Below, piece by piece: positions 35,501 to 45,527 of a stretch of DNA of 64,000 nucleotides. The DNA comes from Morinoia aosen (Eukaryota > Arthropoda > Malacostraca > Amphipoda > Talitridae). The stretch lies in NCBI GenBank assembly GCA_030386875.1, contig CM059560.1, forward strand, positions 49,828,757 through 49,892,756. Direction: 5' to 3'. Numbering within the stretch: position 1 is the stretch's first letter; each line of letters opens with the position of its first letter. Under the pieces are notes generated by a model. That model saw only the letters and a program-made list of their open reading frames with translations. It searched no databases and was not told the origin of the DNA. A program made the position numbers and the translations under genes.

Positions 35501-35925
35501 TAGCTGAGAGCAGGCGACTGGTATGCAGCAGCTGACAGCAGGCGACTGGCATGCAGCAGCAGCTGACAGCAAGCGACTGGCATGCAGCAGCAGCTCACAG
35601 CAGGCGACTGGTATGCAGCATCAGCTGACAGCAGGCGACTGGCATGCGCAGCAGCAGCAGCTGACAGCAGGTGACTGGTATGCAGCAGCAGCTGACAGCA
35701 GGCGACTGGTATGCAGCAGCAGCAGCAGCTGACAGCAGGTGACTGGTATGCAGCAGCAGCTGACAGCAGGCGACTGGCAGGCAGCAGCAGCTGACAGCAG
35801 GCGACTGGCAGGCAGCAGCAGCTGACAGCAGGCGACTGATATGCAGCAGCAGCAGCTGCTGACAGCAGGCGACTGATATGCAGCAACAGCTCCAGCAGCA
35901 ACAGCTGACAACAGGCGACCGGTAT

Positions 35926-35960
<35 letters not shown>

Positions 35961-36000
35961 TGACAGCAGGCGACTGGTATGCAGCACCGCAGCAGCAGGC
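35200..36000. repeat. CAG-rich minisatellite, about 20 units of roughly 31-37 bp
   Basis: The repeated core is CAGCTGACAGCAGGCGACTG followed by GTATG or GCATG and a variable number of CAG triplets. Period is mostly 31 or 37 bases depending on CAG count, with longer pure CAG runs at about 35466-35500 and 35925-35960. On the minus strand this yields long Ala/Cys/Ser-rich frames (up to 293 codons) that are artefacts of the repeat: several frames are open at once and none has a domain. Confidence 0.9.
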
Positions 36001-36200
36001 GACAGACACATCCCGGACCCACGCGCGGAGGCCCCTCATTTCGCTGCCAAATACTTCCCTCCACCTCGTCACTACGAGCGAGGCACAATTCGCTCCCCCG
36101 CGCTAATTGCCTGCGCTCTGCTGCAGCGCCTCGATCTGGGCGTCGAGTTGACGATCTGTCCTCGCGATCTTTAATCCCGTCGCCGCTAATTGAATTACCA
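36001..36200. other. GC-rich flank of the CAG array
   Basis: Unique, CpG-bearing sequence with two CGCTAATTG boxes (about 36100 and 36184), the core of many homeodomain sites. It could be regulatory DNA; I see no exon. Confidence 0.3.
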
Positions 36201-37020
36201 TTCACTGACCTCTTCGCTGTTATTTACAAGCTGGGGATTCTTTGTTGTCAAAAAAATAGGCATCATTTATATTCCATGGCAGTATAAATTCCTTTAATTT
36301 CCTGTTTTTCTGTGCTCCGGTAGTAAATGTTTTGTCTCATGCTACAAAGTCATTCAGGGAGGAGACAAAACTTAGCGCTGCAAAGAGCGCAAGTTTTTTC
36401 AAAGCTAATGCTTGCTAATGCACATAAATCGTTCAAATTAATTTTCGAATAATTGTGTGTGTTAGTGTCTGACTTGGTCATTTTTTCTCGCATTCTGATT
36501 AATTATAGACGGCAATAGTGAAGTCAATAAAAATAGTAAAATTAAATGTATCTCATCGAAGCAATTTCTGTACCTGTGCTACAGATATGTGTTCGGCGGT
36601 TAGAAAAAAATACGTACATACGTAAACGACCGCAGATATATGCATATATGTGACTTAGGAACTTGAAATACTTCTTTTAATTGAGCATAAAACTTAAATG
36701 TTGCTTTTTTATCAGTTTTACTATAAGTAATTTTAATTCTAGTAACCCATGTACCTTAGAACTGCAGCAACTTAAACGTTCTCGATGTTACAGATAGTAT
36801 TGTTCAATTTCCACGAAAAAACTTGTGTAGAGCTAAGCTAAAAAATTTTCAAACTAAAATCATTTCTTTTTTTAATTTTGCATGAGTGTAGTACACAGAG
36901 TCACATTTTAGATATGCTATAGAATGTATTCTTCTTGTTTTTGAAAAATAATGACATAGCTTTCAAAAGCATATGTTTTTACTTTCTGTTGCTGAAGAGA
37001 GTTGCCTTCCCAGATTAAAT
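36201..37020. other. Non-coding stretch, nothing recognised
   Basis: AT-rich, no supported feature. Confidence 0.4.
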
Positions 37021-37355
37021 AAGAAATTAGTTTAAACCCTCTTAGAATGGATTTGAAGGAGCGCAGAATCTATGCACAAGGTGCATAGAAACCGCAAAAT
37101 CTATGCACAAGGTACAGGAATACAGTTAGTTGAAAAAGAAGTTAAAGAACAAGACGAACAAGATAAAAGTTCAAGAAATAAGTAGTATGTGCTGAAAAAC
37201 CGGACAGCAATAAATCGAAAAAAGAGGGTTCGTAACTAAACAAAAAAGCCTTTTCTTTGACCAAAACGAAAGCGTACTTGACTTACGAGTCTCGTAACAC
37301 ATTACCCTGGGCGCGTTAATTCACATAAATACAATAGTTGTATTCCCGTGAGAGG
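37021..37355 (+). mobile_element. Repeat family R1 copy
   Basis: Head AATTAGTTTAAACCCTCTTA. Inner landmarks are GAATCTATGCACAAGG (twice, a local duplication) and GTATGTGCTGAAAAACCGGA. Tail ATACAATAGTTGTATTCCCG-TGAGAGG. Diverged but collinear. Confidence 0.7.
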
Positions 37356-39946
37356 AATCGTCTTCCCATTCTCGTCTTTGTAGCCGGAGCATCTATGATT
37401 TTAGACGCCGAAGTATAGTCTCAGCATTAGGTGGCTAAAATTATTATTGTTTCGGTAAAAAAAGTAAGTCTGGGATCATGCTCATAATATTTAGAAAAAA
37501 ACACACTCCAGTTTGAGAGAAAATTGTTCACCTTTGACTATGACCAGCAGCAGGAAATTCCACGTAGAACATGTTGTAGTTTCAAGATTTCTAGTGTAGT
37601 TTTTAGAGCTAAATACCTTCTAAAATGGCTTAAAAAAGCCCAATTGGCATATGACGATCTTTTTCAACAGTCTAAGAGTCATATAAACGTAGGTGGATAA
37701 TTACTTTGACATTTAATCAGTGAGAATGAGGACTAAGTTATCGAAAGTATATTTCAAACACAAGTTCAAGTTTGTCTAAAACTCTACGCAGTTTACGCCT
37801 CACATTTAAGTATTTCGGCACCTCAAGCCTCATTGCTCGCAAAATTGCTCTAGTTATAGCGTTTTCAATTATATTTTTTAAATGCTCTAAAAGTCAAGCC
37901 ATATCACTCCTCGGGATAAACATCCCGTGACATATTTTTTACCGTTCTATCCAACGTATTAAGCCCTATGAAGCAATCGATATTGATCGCAATATAGAAG
38001 TCACAAATGTGTAACTGATGAGCCAAATACCATTCGTAACTTACGCCTCTGCGCGTACCTGCATCCAATAATGTTGTCTTTCGGTATCATCATAAGTTTC
38101 CCATTTTTTGAAATGTTACAACAGCTGTTACTCGGAGAAATGAAAGCGAGTTGAAACACGTCTTTTCTGGAATAGAAAATTTTCTTAATTGTTTCTATGA
38201 CGACTAAAATTGTCCTCGGTAAGAAATATGTATATTTGAACTTCGCTTGAAATAATTTGCTTTCTCCGCAAAAATTTCAAAGTGATTTTAAAGATACATT
38301 TAGATGTTGCATACATGTACTCCGCATGGATGAATTTAGCATAATCGGTAGGCTATGGTAATAATTGGCTAAAAATTTACAGAAGTTTTTGTCAATTGTT
38401 AAAAACAATCACACGAAGTACCCCTTATTCATTCAAAATATTCATAGAAAATAATATAGTATGTAATCATACCTGCTGATCAGCTATCAATATTCAGTAT
38501 TTCTTATAAGTTATAAATTAAACACAAAGAGTTCAGGAAATTAGGAGCAAATTGCAATAGTGCTAAAATAAAACATTTGTCTTTTGTGACGACAACTAAA
38601 ATCGACACATTTTGCGCTAACAGAATTGCAAAAATCTCGTACAGCAATTTATTATCTAGAACACAAACCAGAACGCTTCAAATTTTCAAAAAGCCAAACC
38701 TTAAATAAGGGATCTTAAGCCATAAAAATCTTATTTAATAATTATAAAAAACTTGGGGTACTGAATGAAAATAAGATTAACCGCATAGAGAAATTGTCTG
38801 CCAAATTTCGGGAACTGTAGAAATTTGGATTGATTTTGATATTTGAGAACTGTTTCTTCTTGCGGAACAAAATCCCATTCCAAGCTAAATATTAGTATTT
38901 GGGAAGTCTGAGTTTGTCTCGATAGCATAAAGAAAAATCATTAACCTTACAGAAAGTTTTCTGATAACTTTTGAAAATTCAGAACTGAAATGAGTCCGAT
39001 TGATAGTTATCATAATCCCTGCGGTGAATCGCGCAGGGAATCAAATTCTGGCACAGCAGCAGAGAAATGTTCTTGCTTTTCCCTCGGGTAGAATCAGTAG
39101 TTCATTAGCTTAGCGGTTCATTTAAACTGGTGTGATGCATCGAGTCGAAGCACATTTCTACAATAATTTCAACGAAGGAAAACTGTTGTCGGAAACCATT
39201 TTTCCCATGATATTTAATCATGAGAGTTACTAACCCTCCTGGCGTTTTTTACATTTTTATTCTGGGATTCAAAATTCAGTACAACACCACAAGTTCGCTA
39301 AGAGTATTTTGCATAATACCATACACATTTTTGCTGCTGGAGTTATTCAGAACTTTTTGCATCAAAATAAAATGCTTCTGAAAATTTTCAAGATTTTCGA
39401 GTCAAAATTTTATACAGACAGATATCACTGGCATACTTTTACGTATTTCCTAATGAAGCAAAAATTCATTTCATCGTAGAAAAATTAAACTTGACGATAT
39501 TATTCGTCGCCATTTTTAGGCATGACGAGCACGGGTGAATCCTCTTACTTAATTTACATAGATACAACATTACAACGTTACTTAGTTCCAGTTTCTTTAA
39601 TTTGTAAAAGTAAACAAAAACACTCCCCACGGATTGCGAAATTGATTTTATTGATGAGCAAATTCATCTTCAAAATGAATTATGCAACTGCCAATGTCCT
39701 AGGTTCTTTGTTCTAAATTTTGTGGAAAGGGAAACCAATTATTTGAGCAGACTTCTAATTTTCTACCATTAAAGGCTTCATTTACTGGTAAATTCTGATA
39801 CGTGAACGATTTATCTTTTTCTAGTGTAGGTAGATTTGTGGTTTGAGATGTGTTGAAGTCAAATGTAAAATCTCGAGTATTTACGCTTATACAGAAGAGC
39901 ATTCGACAATTTTCCAAGTAAATTTATCGAAAGCTGATTTGTTTAA
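37356..39946. other. Non-coding stretch, nothing recognised
   Basis: AT-rich DNA without a supported feature. Confidence 0.4.
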
Positions 39947-40019
39947 CCTAGGCACTTTCCCCTAGGCCCTTACTAGGCACTTACTCAGCCCTTTCCCGAA
40001 CTCCCTCAAAGTTGCTAGA

Positions 40020-41792
40020 GTAACCCCTATTTTCAAAAAATGGTGAAAAAACCTGTGTAAACAATTATCGACCTATCTCCGTACTTCCAATTATTAGCAA
40101 GGTATTCGAAAAAATTGTGTAGAAAAAAGTGTACTCTTATTTTGAACAAAAATCATTTATTTACGATAAAAAATACGGCTTTCGCTCTAAAAAATCAACA
40201 ACCCAGGCTATAATTAAGTAATTTACAATTCCTTTATTCTAATATAGATGAAGGAAAGCCTGTCTTCTCTGTATTTCTTGACTTTCGAAAAGCATTCGAT
40301 TGTGTGGACCATAAAATATTACTCTCGAAATTACACTGTTATGGCATTCGAGGGATTGTCCATGATTGGTTCAGATCATACCTAACAAATCGGAATCAAT
40401 ACGTCGTCATTGACGACGCAAAATCGGACCCACAGACAATTAGCCATGGAATTTCACAAAGATCTGTTCGTGGGCCTCTCCTATTTCTGATTTTTATCAA
40501 TGATATTAAATCTACATCATTCCTCAAATTCATACTTTTTGCCGATGACAGTACGCTCTCTGCGGTCCTTCCGAACCAAAATCCCGCTATGATTGCGGAG
40601 AGTATAAATAAGGAACTTCATAAGGTTTCATTTTGGCTTAAAGCTAATAAAATAAGCTTCAATATCGATAAAACGAAATATGTTACATTCTCATACAAGA
40701 AAAATGTATCTCTCCCACGCATTAAAATTGGCGAAGATGAAATCGAAGAAACCAACTCATGTAAGTTTCTGGGCATCATAATAGATAAACATCTGACCTT
40801 CAAAGAGCACATCGCTCATATTAGTTCTAAATTATCAAAATCCATCGGAATCCTAAATAAAGTTAAAAATTTCAAAAGCTCTACCTATAACGCTTATTTC
40901 TCCGTACTTGCAATACGGAATAGAAGCATGGCACGGAACTGATAAAAATAAAACAAAAAAATTTTTACTCTGCAAAAAAAAGATATCAGAGCGGTTAAGA
41001 ACCTAGAATATAATGCTCACACAAATGATTCATTCAAAAATTTACAAATACTAAGAAGATTATAAGTTAGTTTAAGCCTCCCTAACCGCTACAAAAAAGT
41101 GCGTATCGAAGAGAGGAAGGAGGAAGGCACCATTTAGTGTGGAGATAAGAGAATGGGGAATCTATGCAGAAGAGGCATAGAAACAGTAAGATAAGAAAGA
41201 AGTTCGTGAAACAAGATCAAAGTTGAAGAAGACAGTAGTAGGTGCTGAAAAAACAGGACAGCAGTGAACCGAAAAAAGGTGGTCCGTAACATAACAAAAA
41301 CCTATTTTATTTTAACAGAAAAAAAAGCCTACCTAGCCTTTAGCTCGGGCCCTCACATTGTCCTCCTGGGAGCGCTAATTCCCATAGATACAATAGTTGT
41401 ATCCCCCTGAGGGGTTACAAATACTCAAACTTTCGGATCTCTATAATATCTCCATTTGTAATTTCATTTACAAAACATTAAGAAATGATGGCGACAATAG
41501 CCTATAACAATTATTAATTGCGCAAACTGGTCATCACGACCATTTAACCCGAAATAGAAGTAAATTCATGCTTCCTTATTATTCGAAGGCCCGGTCGCAA
41601 CACAGTATCCTCTTCGTTGGAACTAAAACTTGGAACTCAATACCTGCGCAGATCCGTGAAAGTAATTCTTACAAAGTATTCAAAAGACATATTGAGTCTC
41701 ACTTCCTATCAGAATACTCGTCGTGTAAGATCACCAAGTCACATCTTGCCACCTACATGTCTGGTCCTAATAATGTAACTTGCCATGGGTAA
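40020..41792 (+). pseudogene. Reverse transcriptase pseudogene of LINE copy 1
   Basis: The readable central part (40304-40942) carries the DHKILLSKLHCYGIRG and FADDSTL motifs of a non-LTR reverse transcriptase. Damage relative to the copy at 55797: a TAG in place of a Tyr codon near 40121; a frame disturbance near 40215; loss of three bases in the NDI-KST stretch; the PQGS motif altered to SQRS; about 27 bases lost near 40880; and a 373-bp insertion (R1 plus target duplication) at 41053-41425. Not functional. Confidence 0.88.
41042..41425 (+). mobile_element. R1 repeat inserted in LINE copy 1, with 11-bp target duplication
   Basis: The element at 41053-41414 (362 bp) is flanked by TTACAAATACT at 41042-41052 and 41415-41425. 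The uninterrupted site is present once in LINE copy 2 (TTACAAATACT at about 57354-57364), which proves both ends. Head GTTAGTTTAAGCCTCCCTAA. Tail GATACAATAGTTGTATC followed by CCCCTGAGGGG. Confidence 0.93.
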
Positions 41793-42112
41793 CATAACCG
41801 ATCTTCAGTCTGCTCTTAAATCGTTTTATCGAATATATTGGTAAATATAGCCGATTTGACCTATATTGTACAAGACAGCATCAAATATCGAGTCCATTAT
41901 CTCATTGATCAGTCTAAGGCGAAACTAGGTTAAGTGAATTAGGTTAAACATTATTTTACACCTTAGAATAACGTGATGGCAGGATGCCCTAGAGGTCGCT
42001 GAATTTGTTCGAGCCCACAGGTAGCTATACTCTAGTTTGACCATTGTACTAGACTGAAGAAACATTCTACCTCTGTATTACCTGTGGTAAATAAATTGTT
42101 TAAAATTGTTTA

Positions 42113-44772
42113 ATTTGTTTGTTGGTCTGGTTTCATTGATTTATAAAGATATGTCTGTTTCTCACTGTTTCGGTGCACAGGCATTGTTCGCATTGCTCTT
42201 GGCATATTTTGAGTTGGCAGTAGACTCATTTTGCTCAGAGTATTCTTAGTTTTGCTACCTTCGGCACAGAACAGGCACTGGATTTGCCAACTGGTTCGCC
42301 GTTAATTTCTCGGAGATAGATTGCTTGAACGCAAGGGCTTAATCTCATATAAATTCCCCAGGTTATTGTTGGTGGATTGTTTCTCAAGAATGTAACATCG
42401 TAAAGCATGCGCTGCTACTGTTGCCGCCAAATGGTTCGAGTGCTAAAACAAAATGTTATCGCCATTCAGCTGGCTAACATCATCCAGACGGATTTAGGTA
42501 AGCCGTGCACAATGCACTGTGCGAATAAATATCAAACCTAATCCCACAGACGCTAAACTTCAACTGTTCGTTGAGGCCCAATTTAAAACAAACGGTTGTG
42601 GACCAACTTCTAACGTTGAATTATAGAACTCCTTTCAAATATGAATTTTTAAATTAATTCAGAACATATAGAGTTACCTTAGTAGCACTTATAGTGAGTT
42701 CAATCCACCAGACAAGAAGTACATCTATCCCTCTTCCCAAAGTGTCTCTCGAGGTTCCAGAAAACTATCGCACGACATCAGAAACATCGTAGCGGCATAG
42801 TCAGGAAGAAAGAGGTTTTACTTCTATTGTGTTATTTTCTTGGCTTTATAACATTGTTGCTTTCATAACTCATCTGCTTTATATGAAATACCTTAACACA
42901 TCCAAGGGAACGTTCCTCGTCTTCGCGTATGTTCAACACATGTAAGTAATTAATGGACAATTTTTTGAGCCAATCTAAGAGTTCAATAAATTTAGAAATA
43001 ACAAAACGTTAATTAAACACAAATAAAAAACACAGAAGAACATTGAAAGAGAACAAATATTCTCAATTACAGCTTCTTCAACGGAAAATACTATAAATAA
43101 AATAATATTCACGCGTACACTCGAGTAAATAATTTTATGTTTCAGACGCAAAGTGCACTGAGGATGTACAAATTACCAGCTACAATTCTTGCAAACTAAG
43201 AACATATCATAAGTTGAAGAATATTGCACAAAATGGAGTTGATGAGCATCACCGTTAATTTAAGACGCATTAGTGTTGAAACTTGGGGAATTTAGACTCT
43301 TAAAAGCAGAACAAAAAGGGAAATCCCAGGTGTGACACGGAAATGAAGGCGCGTCAGGCTGGCTCGAAGCGGTGCGTGTTAAATTAGTCCTGGGCACTCG
43401 TGCAGCGACTATATTACTTGCACTCCGGTTTAGGGCTTATTTCTCATTCAAGTGCGAGTAATTTCTCTTCTCATTTCTTAATAATATTATAGATGAATTT
43501 TGTTAATTGAATGAATATTTGTAATTTCTCATTTCTTTTTCAAGTAAATATTTACAAGAAAAAACGTCGACTCATACTTTCAGAATCTCGTCAAAGGGTT
43601 GAAGTTAACTGACGAAAGAATTGTTCACGCAAGAAACTCGTACACCACTTCACCAGTAGGGAGTTTTAACAGGTTACTGTTGTTAATGAATATTTTTTCA
43701 CGAAGAAAAAGATATCAATGGATAACACAAAAAAGAATGCATTAATTATGGACACTCAGAGCTGTCAAAATATACAGTTAATTGTACAAGGTTCTCAATG
43801 GTTTGCTGGTGTACGGATATAAAAAACCAATCTTTAATAAAATATCGACGACTGTGACAAACTAATACAAAAACTATAATAAATAATTATTTAGTTACTT
43901 GGTACAATAAGGTTCGTATCTCTGCGCAACTTTTTTTGTGTAAAGTCCTTGCCACAGTTAAGAGCATACAATTCGTGTATCTCTTATTCACGTATACCTG
44001 TAGGTGTCCATGGCTTTGTGTTGCTTGTACTTCATTTGTTTGAATTTATTTATTTCGTACTCTTTGTATGCCACGTAATTGTTCGCTTTTATTATGTTTC
44101 CTTTTAATGTAGTATTATTGGTTCCTCACCCTTACTGCTGAAAGGAAGTTCTTTTCATATTTTTATTTATGTCAGTAGTAGACATGGTGAGATCAAGACA
44201 TGGTGAGATCATTCAACTTTAGAATCTCCGATGAGAAAATAATAGCTACTCGGGTTTGTAATCAAAGAAAGTTTCAAAACCATTTAACACTTTGGTCGCT
44301 ATGTGGGTCACCGATGTACACCGAGAGAATTTTCATAATGCAGCTGACCAACACGTAGTCACAAACTCAATTTTCATAAATACTGTATCAAAGTTGGACG
44401 ATCCAGTCAATGTTTACTTTTTCAAAGTTGCTCACTACAATTGAATGTAAATTTACGTTAAATATTTAACTTCAGTTTACAGTTAAGCCATCGCGGTCAA
44501 TGAGTTCCAGTGGAATTTCCTTCGGGCTTAAATTGATCTAACATGTCCACAAAGTGACTGCTTTAAGTAAGAAACAATCAATCCCATAAGTCATTTCTAC
44601 TAATAATGCTTCCGTCAATTCTATGAACTTTCTTTCAAGCAAAAACGGGTTACACTCGTTACTGCTTGACTTATTTATTGTCGCTGCTCACATGAATAAT
44701 TTTGGTTTACATTTCATATTTTGTTCGCATTTGCGCTTTTTATGATGAGTTTTGTTTTGCTTGTTGCAACAG
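42113..44772. other. Non-coding stretch
   Basis: No gene supported. A 16-base tandem duplication (GACATGGTGAGATCAA) lies at about 44181-44212. Confidence 0.4.
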
Positions 44773-44858
44773 GCTAAGGATGAGGGGCTAACTCCCAACC
44801 CGGGCTCCGAGCGCCACTCGGACCTGGGGACTATGCTGCTACCATTTACTTGTGTCAG
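44773..44858 (+). other. Exon-like open segment before the 44-bp array
   Basis: Acceptor-like TTGCAACAG ending 44772, then 86 bases with one open frame (28 codons beginning AKDEGLTPNPGSERHSDLG), then CAG|GTAGGT. The other two frames contain stops. GC content is well above the surroundings. It could be a true internal exon of an unseen gene. No protein family recognised. Confidence 0.3.
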
Positions 44859-45527
44859 GTAGGTCTGGTGCCTCCTGTGCTGCTACCATTTACTTGTGTC
44901 AGGTAGGTCTGGTGCCTCCCATGCTGCTACCATTTACTTGTGTCATGTAGGTCTGGTGCCTCCTGTGCTGCTACCATTTACTCGTGTCAGGTAGGTCTGG
45001 TGCCTCCTATGCTGCTACCATTTACTTGTGTCAGGTAGGCCTGGTGCCTCCTGTGCTGCTACCATTTACTTGTGTCAGGTAGGTCTGGTGCCTCCTGTGC
45101 TGCTCCCATTTACTTGTGTCAGGTAGGTCTGGTGCCTCCCATGCTGCTACCATTTACTCGTGTCAGGTAGGTCTGGTGCCTCCTATGCTGCTACCATTTA
45201 CTTGTGTCAGGTAGGCCTGGTGCCTCCTGTGCTGCTACCATTTACTTGTGTCAGGTAGGTCTGGTGCCTCCTGTGCTGCTACCATTTACTTGTGTCGGGT
45301 AGGTCTGGTGCCTCCTGTGCTGCTACCATTTACTTGTGTCAGGTAGGTCTGGTGCCTCCTGTGCTGCTACCATTTACTTGTGTCAGGTAGGTCTGGTGCC
45401 TCCTGTGCTGCTACCATTTACTTGTGCCAGGTAGGTCTGGTGCCTCCCATGCTGCTACCATTTACTTGTGCCAGGATAGTCTGGTGCCTCCCATGCTGCT
45501 ACTATTTACTTGTGTCATGTAAGTCAT
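44834..45527. repeat. 44-bp minisatellite, 16 units
   Basis: Sixteen units in strict 44-base register, each TGCTGCTACCATTTACTTGT + GTCAGGTAGG + TCTGGTGCCTCC + two variable bases. The first unit starts at 44834 and the last at 45494 (truncated, and with GTCATGTAAGTC instead of GTCAGGTAGGTC). Variation is confined to a few positions (TTACTTG/TTACTCG, CCTGTG/CCCATG/CCTATG). The unit is not a multiple of three, so no repeat protein is encoded. Confidence 0.95.

Larger units (their letters stand above)
39947..42112 (+). mobile_element. LINE copy 1, 5'-truncated, CR1/L2-like, interrupted by R1
   Basis: Same element as 55797-58048. It begins within the palm region of reverse transcriptase (homology starts at the ACTAGGCACTTTCC point, 56277 in the other copy). 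The 5' junction is scrambled (CTAGGC appears three times in 50 bases). It runs through the FADD active-site region and the C-terminal domain to a 3' untranslated tail ending in AAATTG-like repeats near 42112. An R1 element sits at 41053-41414. Confidence 0.9.

Noticed and set aside
35191..36072. A 293-codon minus-strand frame rich in Ala, Cys and Ser
   Set aside because: It is the translation of the CAG-rich minisatellite. Overlapping frames are equally open and there is no domain or start context.
44834..45527. CRISPR-like array with 44-bp period
   Set aside because: Units are contiguous and near-identical with no unique spacers. It is a minisatellite in a eukaryotic genome.
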